32,588 nucleotides of DNA from positions 1 through 32,588 of the forward strand of contig VGYL01000005.1 in the NCBI GenBank assembly GCA_016872975.1, in the 5' to 3' direction. This document shows positions 6,929 to 17,030 of the stretch, one piece after another. Each line of letters begins with the position of its first letter. The first letter of the stretch is position 1. This stretch comes from Planctomycetota bacterium. Its GTDB lineage: Bacteria > Planctomycetota > Phycisphaerae > Sedimentisphaerales > Anaerobacaceae. Below the pieces are notes generated by a model that did no database searches, had not been told where the DNA came from, and was given only the letters and a program-made list of their open reading frames with translations. Both the position numbers and the translations under genes were made by a program.

Positions 6929-9367
6929 ATGAATGACATTCGAAGGATTGTCTTTTCTGTCCGCATGTTCTCCATGGCGTTACGCGCGCATGCTGCTCAG
7001 ACGCAGACACAGAGCCGGGGAGCGGTAATCGTTTCGCTTCTGGCCGCGGTGGCGGCGTATTCCGCGCAAGTCGCGCCCCAGCCGCCGAAGGTGGTGGCGG
7101 TCGTGGGGGCGAAGGTCGAGGTCATCTGGCAAAGCCAGAGAACCACGATGGGCGTGGGGGAGCGCACCGGCCCTTGGACTGTCATGGCTGTTTTCAGGAC
7201 CGAGAATGGGACCCCGACCGCCGTGTTCGAAGACTTTAGTGACCGAGCCGGCAGCCTTATCTACGCTGGCACGGACGGGGTGCGGGCCAGTCTGCCGAAG
7301 TCGCTCGAGCCCACTTACGCCGCGCCGACGAGCCTGTACCGCGGCCACACGCTCGAAGAGGTCCTCCAGAGCGAGCACGATCTCCTGGGAAGGGAACTTC
7401 TGGAGCAGGGAGGCGATCCCGAGTACTCCGAGGTGGCCGGGTGTTTTCCGCCGATCACCACCATGCGGACCCAAACCTTCACATTCGTGGGCACGCGCCA
7501 AAACCGTGACAAGGTGGGATTCGCCTACGGAGGGCGCACGGCTAACTTTGACCCTGCCGTGTACGCACCCCAGATTCGCGCTGTCCGGCAGCAACGCAAA
7601 GTGTGGGACGGTTTGGTGGGCGGCTGGCTGCCCGTGGTGCGGTTCGTCTACCCGGACGAGGACGGCAACTGGTCAGAGATGATTGCCTTCGCGCCGCCGC
7701 GACTGGAGAATGAGTGGATTCAGCCGGTCTGGTATCGCGTTTGCCGGGTCGAGAATGGCGAGTTGAAATGGGTGCGCTATTTCGATTCGTACCACCCGTT
7801 CCCGCCGCGAACCGAAGCGGCACCGGGGCCTTTTTATGCGGACCTGGAAGCAACGCGCGCGTACTGGAGACGCATGCTGGCGCCCGCCATGGAGATCGAG
7901 ATTCCGGACCAGCGGCTCGCGGACATGGCGCGTCATTCCCTGGCGCGAGCCATCATCACGCGCGTCGGCGCCGAACCGAAGTACGGTGTTTCCGACAAGG
8001 CGTATGCGGGCTACGAGCACGACGGTTTTCCGGACACCCTCAACGCGGACACCACGGCCATGCTGGAGTGGGGGCTCTTCGGGCTGGCCCGGGACTACAT
8101 CGATAACTACTTCAGCAAGTTCGTCCGGGACGACGGATCGATCCTCTATCGCGGGCCGGAAACCGGCCAGTATGGGCGAATGCTGACGGTGGTCGCCGCA
8201 TACGGGGATTACAGCGGGGATACCGATCTGCTGCTGCGGCTCCGGCGGCGCATTGACGCGGTGGCGAAGTTGCTGCTGGAAATGCGGAAGAAAGCACTGG
8301 ACCTGCCGCGGGAGAGCCCGGCCTTCGGCATGATCGCGGGATGGAGCGAGGCGGATTCCTGTCTCGATCCCGACCCGTTGCGCTACATGCAACCGTATTT
8401 CGGAAACAGCACGGAGGCGGCGCGCGGTTTCCGGGACCTGGGTCGAGTGTGGGAAAGGATCGGCAAAGCGAAGTCGGATGCTTCGTTGGAAGAGTGGGGC
8501 CGAACGCTCCAAAAAGAGGCGGCGGCGCTGCGCGGTGATCTGCGAACCGCGATCGAGCGATCCATTCTTCGAGGAGTGCAGCCGCCGTTTCTGCCGGGGA
8601 TTGCGGGGGTGCGGGAGGCTTTCCCCGAGGCGCTGAAGCGCGACCCGCTGGACCCGCAGTCTCGCTCGTACAGGACCTACATGGAGATGCTGTTTTCCGG
8701 CAATCTCAGCCGCGAGCAGGTCGAGATGGTGGTGAACTACCGCGCGGCGCACCGGGACATCATTCTGGGTGTGCCGGCAGCGTACGGCTACGGCAGGAAC
8801 GAAATGGCCGGGTTCCTCACGTACGGGCACGCCTACGGCCTGCTCCAGCACGATTTCATCCCATCGTACCTGCTGACGCTTTACAGCATCATGGCACACC
8901 AGTACACGCGCGGCGGGTGGGTCGCGCCGGAGACGCGCAACATCGGTCTGGAGCGGCCGGCGGCACCGTACTGCACTCCGGCGCAATTGGTGGTTCCGAT
9001 GATGGCGCGTTGGATGCTGGTGTTTGAGGACTGCGAGTCGGACGTAGTCTGGCTGGCGAAGGGAACGCCCCGAGAATGGCTGGAGCACGGGAAAACCATC
9101 TCGGCGAGTGGCGCACCGACGCGGTTCGGACCTGTCAGTTTCAAGCTGGTCTCGAGGCTGCGCGACAATCGAATCGACGCCGATCTCACGCTACCGGAGA
9201 CCTTCACTGCTACTGTAAAGCTCCGCTGCCGCGTGCCGGGAGGGAAACGGATCCGCGCGGTGACGCTGAATGGCAGGCCCCTGCGGCAGTTCGATGCTGT
9301 CGAAGAAACCATTACTCTGCCGGCGAACTCATCTGGACGGCAGCTCATCACAATTCACTTGAGATGA
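6929..9367 (+). CDS. Secreted six-hairpin (alpha/alpha toroid) glycosidase-like protein, specificity unknown
   Basis: ATG 6929 with upstream GGAGG; ORF of about 812 aa with toroid-like segments (DMARHSLARAIITRVG, GQYGRMLTVVAAYGDYSGDTDLLLRLRRRIDAVAKLLLEMRKKAL) and a C-terminal beta-sandwich-like tail. Confidence 0.6.
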   Translation: MNDIRRIVFSVRMFSMALRAHAAQTQTQSRGAVIVSLLAAVAAYSAQVAPQPPKVVAVVGAKVEVIWQSQRTTMGVGERTGPWTVMAVFRTENGTPTAVFEDFSDRAGSLIYAGTDGVRASLPKSLEPTYAAPTSLYRGHTLEEVLQSEHDLLGRELLEQGGDPEYSEVAGCFPPITTMRTQTFTFVGTRQNRDKVGFAYGGRTANFDPAVYAPQIRAVRQQRKVWDGLVGGWLPVVRFVYPDEDGNWSEMIAFAPPRLENEWIQPVWYRVCRVENGELKWVRYFDSYHPFPPRTEAAPGPFYADLEATRAYWRRMLAPAMEIEIPDQRLADMARHSLARAIITRVGAEPKYGVSDKAYAGYEHDGFPDTLNADTTAMLEWGLFGLARDYIDNYFSKFVRDDGSILYRGPETGQYGRMLTVVAAYGDYSGDTDLLLRLRRRIDAVAKLLLEMRKKALDLPRESPAFGMIAGWSEADSCLDPDPLRYMQPYFGNSTEAARGFRDLGRVWERIGKAKSDASLEEWGRTLQKEAAALRGDLRTAIERSILRGVQPPFLPGIAGVREAFPEALKRDPLDPQSRSYRTYMEMLFSGNLSREQVEMVVNYRAAHRDIILGVPAAYGYGRNEMAGFLTYGHAYGLLQHDFIPSYLLTLYSIMAHQYTRGGWVAPETRNIGLERPAAPYCTPAQLVVPMMARWMLVFEDCESDVVWLAKGTPREWLEHGKTISASGAPTRFGPVSFKLVSRLRDNRIDADLTLPETFTATVKLRCRVPGGKRIRAVTLNGRPLRQFDAVEETITLPANSSGRQLITIHLR

Positions 9368-9368
9368 G

Positions 9369-10112
9369 ATGGAGTCCATCGTCATCAACACGAACTATGA
9401 CGTCCATCGGACGCTGGTCTGCGTCAAGCGCCTGCTCGGGTTGAGAGTACCAGGCGTTGCCATCCTGACCTCCCAGATCGATCCCTGTGTGATGGAGATG
9501 CTCGTCCAGGAGAAGGTTGGCTCGGTGTACCTCGATCTGGGCCGGGTGGACCGGTTCGTCAGCAACATCGTGCTGGACTACGAGAACGGCATCGGCCAGG
9601 CGATGGAACACCTGAGGGCGCTGGGGCACCGCGAAGTCGGCTTCATCGGCGGACCGCTGCACCTGCATTCCGCCGACCGGCGCCGGCGTGCGTTTCTCGA
9701 CTGCGCCGGCGCGGGCAGGCCCATTGTCGCTCGAACGGTCGAATCGGACCTGACCGTAAAAGGCGGGTACTTCGCCTGCTCCCGGCTCCTGTCCACCGGT
9801 CCACTCTCGGCCATCGTCGCGGCCAACGACCTGATGGCCATCGGCGCCATGCACTGCGCGTACGACAAGGGCATCGCGGTTCCGGCCGAGTTGTCGATTG
9901 TCGGCTTTGACAACATCACGTTCTCCGAGTACGTGCAGCCCGCCCTTACGACCGTGGCGGTCCCCAGATCCAAGATCGGCACCGCGGCCTTCCAGGCACT
10001 GTGGGATATGCTGGCCGACGACAGCCGGCCCGGCAACGAGTACCGCGTGGAAACCAGCCTGGTGGTGCGCCAATCGACCGCTCCCGCCCGTACGGGGTGG
10101 TCGCAGTCATGA
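9369..10112 (+). CDS. LacI/PurR-type sugar-binding regulator domain lacking the N-terminal HTH (possible pseudogene)
   Basis: INTNYDVHRTLVCVKRLLGLRVPGVAILTSQ...FVSNIVLDYENGIGQAMEHLRALGHREVGFIGGP...AIVAANDLMAIGAMHCAYDKGIAVPAELSIVGFDNITFSEYVQPALTTVAVP; no HTH; starts 1 nt after the upstream stop. Confidence 0.88.
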   Translation: MESIVINTNYDVHRTLVCVKRLLGLRVPGVAILTSQIDPCVMEMLVQEKVGSVYLDLGRVDRFVSNIVLDYENGIGQAMEHLRALGHREVGFIGGPLHLHSADRRRRAFLDCAGAGRPIVARTVESDLTVKGGYFACSRLLSTGPLSAIVAANDLMAIGAMHCAYDKGIAVPAELSIVGFDNITFSEYVQPALTTVAVPRSKIGTAAFQALWDMLADDSRPGNEYRVETSLVVRQSTAPARTGWSQS

Positions 10113-10190
10113 GGACCTTCGTGCAGCGTCCGGGCCGCAGGGATGCCACATTCCGTGGCCCGAGGTCTTATCCGACCGGAGACTTCATCC

Positions 10191-11801
10191 ATGAGCAGAT
10201 CTGCCATCGCAATCCGATTCACAGTGAGCCTGGCGATGCTCATCGCCGGGTCCGCCACGCCGGCGCAGAGTGAACCGCTCGTATTGATGACGGCTGCGCT
10301 GAAGCGCTATGTCGACCGTTTCAACCGGCACGACGTCGAATCGATGATCAACCACATTCCCAACCAGGCTGCTTTCGATTTCCTGAAAGACAATATCCCG
10401 TTGCTGGACTGTCCGGACGAGGACATCGAGCGGACGTACTACTTCCGCTGGTGGACGTATCGCAAGCATCTGAAGGAAACGCCCGACGGCTTCGTCGTTC
10501 TCGAGTTCCTGCCGCCGGTTTCGTGGGCGGGCAAACACAACACGATTTCCTGCCCCGCCGGGCACCACTTCTACGAGGGGCGCTGGCTGCGCGAAAGGCG
10601 CTATCTGGATGACTACAGCGTGTTCTGGATCCGCAAGGGAGGCGAGCCGAGGCGCTACAGCTTCTGGGCGGCCGACTCGATTTACAGCCGCTTCCTGGTT
10701 ACCGGCGACCGGCGGCTAACTACCGAGCTGCTCCCCGATTTAGTGGCGAATTTCGAGGCTTGGGAAAACGGCTGGGCCGTGGACCCGAAACAAAAGGACG
10801 CCGGAGCCGCCAGGCTGGGGCCGAATGGCCTGTTCTGGCAGATCGACGACCGCGACGGGATGGAGATCTCGATCGGCGGCAGCGGGTATCGCGCAACGAT
10901 CAACAGCTACATGTATGGGGATGCGGTCGCTATCGCCCGGATCGCCGAGATCGCGGCCCGCAGCGATATCGCCACCAGGTTCCGGCGCCGGGCGGCCGAG
11001 ATCAAGACTGCCGTAGAGGAGAAGCTCTGGGACGAACAGGCGCAGTTCTTCAAAGTGCTGCCGCAGGATCCCGGCGCAAAGCTCGCCGACGTTCGGGAGC
11101 TCCACGGCTATACCCCGTGGTACTTCAGCCTTCCCTCATCCCGCTACTCCGTAGCATGGAAGCAGCTCATAGACCGTGACGGGTTCTATGCCCCCTACGG
11201 TCCGACCACGGCCGAGCGGCGGCATCCCCGCTTCATGTTCGAGCACAAGCACGAGTGCCTGTGGAACGGTCCAAGTTGGCCTTTCGCCACTTCGGCAACC
11301 CTGACCGCGATGGCCAACCTCTTGAACAACTACTCGCAGGAGTTCGTTTCCAGGCGAGACTACCTGGAGCTGCTCCGTATCTTCGCGCGGTCCCACCGAA
11401 TGAAACTGCCGGATGGCACTATCGTGCCGTGGATCGACGAGAACCTGCACCCCGACACGGGCGAGTGGATCGCCAGGACGATCCTGCACGCGCGCGACCG
11501 GCGCGATAAGGATCGCGGGAAGGATTACAACCACTCCAGTTTCTGCGATCTCGTGATCAGCGGCCTGATCGGGCTGCGGCCCCGCGCCGACAACGTCGTC
11601 GAAGTACGCCCGCTCGTTCCGGACGGGGCCTGGGATTACTTCGCGCTTGATAACGTCCGCTACAGAGACAGGACGCTGACGATCCTCTACGACAGAACCG
11701 GCAGGCGATACGGCCGCGGCCGGGGGCTGCGGGTCTACGCCGACGGGCAGCAGATCGCGGCCAGCGAGAAACTTCAACGGGTCACCGGCTCGTTGAAATA
11801 G
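10191..11801 (+). CDS. MGH1-like/GH63-like six-hairpin glycoside hydrolase
   Basis: Signal peptide MSRSAIAIRFTVSLAMLIAGSATPAQ; YYFRWWTYRKHLKETPDGFVVLEFLPPVSWAGKHNTI...DDYSVFWIRKGGEPRRYSFWAADSIYSRFLVTGD...ECLWNGPSWPFATSATL. Confidence 0.75.
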   Translation: MSRSAIAIRFTVSLAMLIAGSATPAQSEPLVLMTAALKRYVDRFNRHDVESMINHIPNQAAFDFLKDNIPLLDCPDEDIERTYYFRWWTYRKHLKETPDGFVVLEFLPPVSWAGKHNTISCPAGHHFYEGRWLRERRYLDDYSVFWIRKGGEPRRYSFWAADSIYSRFLVTGDRRLTTELLPDLVANFEAWENGWAVDPKQKDAGAARLGPNGLFWQIDDRDGMEISIGGSGYRATINSYMYGDAVAIARIAEIAARSDIATRFRRRAAEIKTAVEEKLWDEQAQFFKVLPQDPGAKLADVRELHGYTPWYFSLPSSRYSVAWKQLIDRDGFYAPYGPTTAERRHPRFMFEHKHECLWNGPSWPFATSATLTAMANLLNNYSQEFVSRRDYLELLRIFARSHRMKLPDGTIVPWIDENLHPDTGEWIARTILHARDRRDKDRGKDYNHSSFCDLVISGLIGLRPRADNVVEVRPLVPDGAWDYFALDNVRYRDRTLTILYDRTGRRYGRGRGLRVYADGQQIAASEKLQRVTGSLK

Positions 11802-11861
11802 CCCGGCGGCGGCCGGCTCTTAAGGCTGGCCTGCGGCGCCGGCGGGTGTGAACGAACATGG

Positions 11862-11869
11862 AAGCGCTT
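11862..11869. promoter_or_regulatory. LacI-type operator-like palindrome AAGCGCTT upstream of the GH127 gene
   Basis: TGGAAGCGCTTATCG, 20 bp before ATG 11890. Confidence 0.4.
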
Positions 11870-11889
11870 ATCGGATAGGGAGATCCCAG

Positions 11890-13863
11890 ATGCGACAGAT
11901 TTGTATTCCAGCCCTCATCGTTGTTGGGGCTTTCGCGGCCTACGCCGCCGAGCGGCCGCCATCCGTGATCCTCAACCTGGAGAAATCACCGCACGCCAAG
12001 CTGCGGAACGTGCCGGTCTCAGCCGTCAAGATCAGCGAGGGTCTCTGGGCTGAGCGCCGGAAGATCAACGTGGAGAAGAGCATTCCCACGCTGCTGGAAC
12101 TGCTCGAACAGAACGGCATTGTGGACAACTTCCGTCGCCTGTCCGGGCGCAAAGACGTGCCGCGGCGCGGGCCCCTCTACACCGACTCGGACCTCTACAA
12201 ATGGATGGAGGCGGTCGCTTTCGTGCTGCAGAGCGAGGACCGGCCCGATCTGCGCGCCAACTTCGACCGCCTCACCGATGAAATCCTGGCCGCGCAGGAG
12301 CCCTCGGGTTATTTGAACACCTGGTACGTGGAGGACCGCAAAGCGCTCCGCTGGAAGGAGCAGGAACGCGGCCACGAGCTGTACTGCCTGGGCCACATGC
12401 TGCAGGCTGCGATCGCCTATTACCGCGCCACCGGCAACCGCAAACTGCTTGACGGTGGCATCAAGTTCGTGGACTACCTGCTGCGGGACTTCGGGCCGGA
12501 CAAGCAGCCGCTGCTGGCCGGCCATCCGGAGATCGAACTGGCACTGGTTGAGCTGTACCGCGTGACCGGAAACCGGCAGCACCTCGACCTAGCTGGTTAC
12601 ATCCTGCGCGGAGACGGCGAGCGCCTGAAGCTCCGGCCCCAGCAGCTCGTGTACATGTTCAGCGGCAAGCCTTTCACACAGCGGACGATCATGGAGGGCC
12701 ACGCGGTTCGGGCCGCATATGCCACCTCCGGCGCGACGGACTACTACATTGAGACCGGCGACGCGGAATACCGCAGGACGCTAAACCGCCTGTGGAACGA
12801 CATGGTCACGAGCAAGATGTACATCACCGGCGGCATCGGCTCGCGCGCGGCGGGGGAGGCCTTCGGCGATCCCTACGAGCTGCCCAACGCCAGGGCGTAC
12901 ACGGAGAGCTGCGCCGCCATCGCCAACCTGATGTGGAACTGGCGCATGCTGGCCGCCGCGGGCGAGGCCAAGTACGCCGACGTTATCGAGCTCGCGCTGC
13001 ACAACTCCATCAACTCCGGAATGTCCCTCGAAGGCACCCTGTACTGCTACCGCAACCCGCTGGAACTGACGGCCGAGGCGGCCAAAGGGATCCGGAATCC
13101 CTGGTACAGCACGACGTGCTGCCCGCCCAACCTGGAGCGCACGTTCGCCTCGCTGCCGGGCCTGTACTACAGCACCAGCCGGGACGGGCTCTACGTCCAT
13201 CTTTACGGTCCGAACGAGATGAACTGGAAGCTGGAGGACGGGACGCCGCTGAAGGTGAAGCAGGATACGCGTTATCCCTGGGATGGGACCGTGGACCTGA
13301 CGGTGAATCCCGCGGCCGCGAAGGAGTTCACGATTCACGTCCGTATCCCTGAATGGGCCGAAGCAGCGGAGGTGCAGGTGGGCGGCAGACGCATCGCCGG
13401 GCCGGTGAAAGCGGGCGAGTATATCCCCATCAAGCGGCGCTGGGCGCCCGGGGACACGGTCCGCATTGCCCTGGATATGAAGCCGCGTGCGATCAAGTCG
13501 CACCCGCGCGTCGTGGATAACCAGGGCAGGGTGGCGATCATGCGCGGCCCGATCGTCTACGCGCTGGAGCAACACGACCAGCCCGCGGGCGTCGACGTGT
13601 TCGACACCTTTTTTAAGCTTTCGGCCGATCCGGCCAAGGACTTCACCGCCGAGTTCCGGAAGGACCTGCTCGGCGGAGTGGTGGTCCTGCGCCATCGCGG
13701 GCTCAGCGCCACGAGACCCGCCTCGGGACTGTCGCTTTACGAACCGGTGCAGAGCTTCGACTACAAGGGCGGCAAGCCGGCGGACCTGGTGCTGATTCCC
13801 TATTACACCTTCCTGAACCGGGGCCCGGCGGCGATGCAGGTCTGGACGCTGTACCAGAAGTAG
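11890..13863 (+). CDS. GH127 (DUF1680) beta-L-arabinofuranosidase-like protein (A)
   Basis: Signal peptide MRQICIPALIVVGAFAAYA; VVDNFRRLSGRKD...DSDLYKWMEAVAFVLQ...GHELYCLGHMLQAAIAYYRATG...STTCCPPNLERTFASLPGLYYSTSRDGLYVHLY (CC motif). Confidence 0.9.
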   Translation: MRQICIPALIVVGAFAAYAAERPPSVILNLEKSPHAKLRNVPVSAVKISEGLWAERRKINVEKSIPTLLELLEQNGIVDNFRRLSGRKDVPRRGPLYTDSDLYKWMEAVAFVLQSEDRPDLRANFDRLTDEILAAQEPSGYLNTWYVEDRKALRWKEQERGHELYCLGHMLQAAIAYYRATGNRKLLDGGIKFVDYLLRDFGPDKQPLLAGHPEIELALVELYRVTGNRQHLDLAGYILRGDGERLKLRPQQLVYMFSGKPFTQRTIMEGHAVRAAYATSGATDYYIETGDAEYRRTLNRLWNDMVTSKMYITGGIGSRAAGEAFGDPYELPNARAYTESCAAIANLMWNWRMLAAAGEAKYADVIELALHNSINSGMSLEGTLYCYRNPLELTAEAAKGIRNPWYSTTCCPPNLERTFASLPGLYYSTSRDGLYVHLYGPNEMNWKLEDGTPLKVKQDTRYPWDGTVDLTVNPAAAKEFTIHVRIPEWAEAAEVQVGGRRIAGPVKAGEYIPIKRRWAPGDTVRIALDMKPRAIKSHPRVVDNQGRVAIMRGPIVYALEQHDQPAGVDVFDTFFKLSADPAKDFTAEFRKDLLGGVVVLRHRGLSATRPASGLSLYEPVQSFDYKGGKPADLVLIPYYTFLNRGPAAMQVWTLYQK

Positions 13864-13929
13864 ACGCTCTCGCCGAAAGGGGGCGCGGCGGCCGACCTCC
13901 GCGCCCTTTCTCCCGGACGCCCGGAGCTT

Positions 13930-15017
13930 ATGACGTCACGCTGGAGGCACACCTTGCGTCGTGGGAAGAACAGTTTCAACGGAGGGCAGATAGGCCGGCG
14001 GGCATTTCTGTCGCTCGCCGCGGTACCCCTCGCCGGTGCCACGCGCGGCATTCCGGAGGATCTCAAGACTCCCTACAAAATCGGGCGGCTCGTCGTAGCG
14101 CCGTCGGAAGCTGCCGGTGATTTCGACAGCCAGGGCGCGGATTGTCCATTTGTATACCACCACGGTGGCCGGTTCTGGATGACTTACGTCGGCTTCGACG
14201 GCATCGGCTATCAGACCGGCCTTGCGTCATCGCACGATCTGGCGAGCTGGAAACGCGAGGGGCTCATCATACGGCGGGACCGGGAAACGCCGCTGATCCG
14301 CTACAGCATTGCCCTGACGTGGATCCTCCGCGAGAACGACGTCTTCGCGCCCGGCCGGTTGCGGCGCGTGCGCGGGCGATTTCTGGGCGTCTATCATGCC
14401 TACCCCAAGCCTGGCTATGAGCAGGGCCCTGCGGTGATCGGGTTGTGCTGGAGTTCGGACCTGAGGAAGTGGGAGATCGAGCCTCCCTGCCTTCGCGCTG
14501 AAGACGGAGCCGATTGGGAGCGCGGCGGGCTCTATAAAGCCTGCATCGTGGAGCAGGGCGGCCGTTATTTCCTCGTTTACAATGCGAAAGACGAAGGGCG
14601 CCGCTGGAAGGAACACACCGGCGTGGCGGTCTCGCGCGACCTTCGAACCTGGACCCGCCTGCCAGCCAACCCATACTGCCGGCCGGCGCGCCCGGCTCAC
14701 CAGACGAGATCTTTGCCAGCGACCCCTGCGTCTTGCGCTACCGCGGCGGCTGGGCCATTTTCTATTACGGTCTGGACGCCAAGGGCGTCGCTCGCGACCT
14801 GCTCACACTCTCTCGCGATCTTGAAAGCGCCGAAAAGTGCGAGGGCGTGCTGATCGACGTGGGAGCGCCCGGGTCGGTGGACTCGCGGTACGCTCACAAA
14901 CCGTCGGTGGTCGCCCACCGCGGCACATTGTTCCATTTCTATTGCGCGGTCTCGAAGGAGTTCGGCCGCGGCATCTCGGTGGCCGCGTCGCGTCCGTGGG
15001 AACCTCGGGCGCGCTAG
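13930..15017 (+). pseudogene. Five-bladed beta-propeller glycosidase (GH43/GH32/GH130-like) with Tat-like signal, frameshifted
   Basis: Frame 1 from 13930 (GRRAFLSLAAVPLAGATRG...FWMTYVGFDGIGYQTGLASSHDLASWKREG...) continues in another frame near 14660-14735 (ILPAGAPGSPDEIFASDPCVLRYRGGWAIFYYGLDAKGVARDLLTLSRDLESAEK...) to TAG at 15017. Confidence 0.75.
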
Positions 15018-15210
15018 CCTCGATTTCCACGCGTGATCAGCGGGTCGAGACTCCAGGCCCCCTCCTCGTGGAAGCCGCGCCATTCGCTCAACTGGCGCCG
15101 CTCACTGTTAACGGAATCAGGTCCTGAAACATTTTTTGCCGTGTTTCTTGTGTTTAAGCGGCCGCCGCTGAGTCCGAGAGGGCTTGATCGCTCACACCTT
15201 CGGTGAAACT

Positions 15211-15390
15211 TCGGCACTCGCGAGAAATGACCCGGGTTCGCTCGCCAAGAGTGACCCACCCCAGTACTCTTGACGCTCCTTTGGCGCGCGCCAAATCGCT
15301 GTGAACTGCATCTGAGAGGCATTCCCGATCCTGTTCCCCGCCCGGGTCACTCTAACCGAGCACAACTGGGTCATTCCTGCCAAGCGCCGA
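15211..15390. mobile_element. 180-bp MITE-like element (IS-end-derived) with bipartite inverted termini
   Basis: First and last 50 bp align as ungapped inverted repeats (about 35/50 by eye); each side carries two (A/G)(A/G)(A/G)TGACCC sites 24 bp apart (15225, 15249 and inverted 15342-15353, 15366-15377). Confidence 0.65.
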
Positions 15391-16595
15391 GGGGGGGCGA
15401 GTGTTTCGAGGATTTCCAGCGACTGCGGGAAGACCCGGGATTGAGCGAGATGATCGGGCACGGGATTCCCTCGCCCGAGGCGGCGCGGAAGTTTCTGTAT
15501 CAGTTTCACGAGGAAGAAAAGATCGAGGAGGCCAAGCAGCGGCGCCGGGGCGAGGAGATCGCCTACATTCCCGCGGAGAGCGAAGCGCTGGTGGGGCTGG
15601 GTTGGGTGAACCGCGGCTTGGTGCAGGAGTTGGGGCGGCGGTGTCCCGACCAGCGGATCGCCACAGTGGACCAGGACGCAACCATCATCGAGAGCCGCAA
15701 GCAGGAGGCCTTGCGGACGTACGAAGGAGAACGGGGTTACCAGCCCATGCTGGCGGTGTGGGCGGAGCTGAACGTGGTGCTGGCCGATGAGTTCCGGGAT
15801 GGGAATGTGCCGGCGATGATGGAACCGCTCACTGTGGCGAAGCGGGCGTTCGCGGCGCTGCCGGAGACGGTGACGACGTACTACTACCGGGGCGATTCCG
15901 CCTGTCATGAAAGCGATCTGATCAACTGGCTGCGAAACGAGAAGCGTACGGAGGGGCCGCGCGGACGCATCGGCTTCGCGATCAGCGCCCGGATGAGCGA
16001 GCCCCTGCACAAGGCCATCGAGAAGGTGCCGGAAGCAGCGTGGGAGCCCTATGGGGCCGCGCATCCGGTGGAGATCCGGGAATGCGCAGAGGTGAGCTTT
16101 GTGCCCGGCGAGAAGTCCGAGCACAAGGACACGCAGCCGCTCCGTTACCTTGCGATCCGGATTCGGCAACGGCAGGAGAGCCTGTTTGCCGACGGCAGCA
16201 AGGTGAAGCACTTCGCGGTGGTGACGAACATCCGGGAGTGGAAGGCGGGACGGTTGATTGAGTGGCACCGGGAGAAGGCGGGAACGATTGAAGGCGTGCA
16301 TGACGTGGTCAAGAACGAACTGGCGGCGGGGGTGATGCCGTCGAAGTACTTCGGGACCAATGCGGCGTGGCTGCGCTTGGCGGTGATCGCACACAACGTG
16401 ATGACGGCGCTGAAGAGGCTGGCACTGCCGGCGGAACTGCTGACGGCGCGGCCGAAGCGGCTACGGTTTTTGATCTTCAACACGCCGGGCCGGCTGGTGC
16501 ATCACGCCCGCCGCCTGGTACTGCGTCTGGCCACGACCGCGGCCCGGCTGGCCGAATGGCTGGCGGCGCTGAGGATGCTGCCCATCCGCGTGTAG
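15391..16595 (+). pseudogene. 5'-truncated IS1380-family transposase
   Basis: GGECFEDFQRLREDPGLSEMIGHG...VDQDATIIESRKQEALRTYEGERGYQPMLAVWAELNVVLADEFRDGNVPA...YYYRGDSACHESDL...; normal N-terminus missing, homology begins at the MITE boundary. Confidence 0.88.
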
Positions 16596-16833
16596 CCGGT
16601 CTTCGGGAAACCTTATCGACGGATTTGCAGACCACTTCTTGGCAGGCCGCAGGTGGAGGTGTGGCTCCCCCCGGCGTTGGAGCGTCGCCTAAGGGGCAAA
16701 GGACGCTCAAGGTCAGCCAACGACACGCCGCGACGCGAGAACACGCCTGATTGCGCAGTCGCCGCAGCCACCCTCAGGGGCCGTGCCCTTGCATCCAGGT
16801 GGCTACGGACGGATCAGGGCGGGCCGATTTCCA

Positions 16834-16862
16834 TTGACAGGGTCTTCAGTCTGTGCTACACA
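16834..16862 (+). promoter_or_regulatory. Candidate sigma70 promoter for the TonB-dependent receptor
   Basis: TTGACA (16834-16839) - 17 bp - TACACA (16857-16862). Confidence 0.5.
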
Positions 16863-16881
16863 TACGAACAGGTTGACAAGG

Positions 16882-16936
16882 CAGCGCTGAACACCGAACG
16901 GAGTTGCACCCTCCGGGCCGGCAGGGGTAAGCGCTG
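16882..16936. promoter_or_regulatory. Two operator-like half-palindromes (CAGCGCTG 16882-16889; AAGCGCTG 16929-16936)
   Basis: Resemble the central GCGC palindrome of LacI-family operators; between candidate promoter and receptor start. Confidence 0.35.
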
Positions 16937-17030
16937 CTAGTATGCCAGCCGGGTCTCTGCGCCACGGCGGCTAAGGGAAAGAACGGAGGGCACGTGCGCC
17001 AAGCCGCGGGTGCCCTGGAAGGAGGGAGTG

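Noticed and set aside
7673-9088. 471-aa minus-strand ORF
   Set aside because: Antisense of the six-hairpin protein; no family-like sequence.
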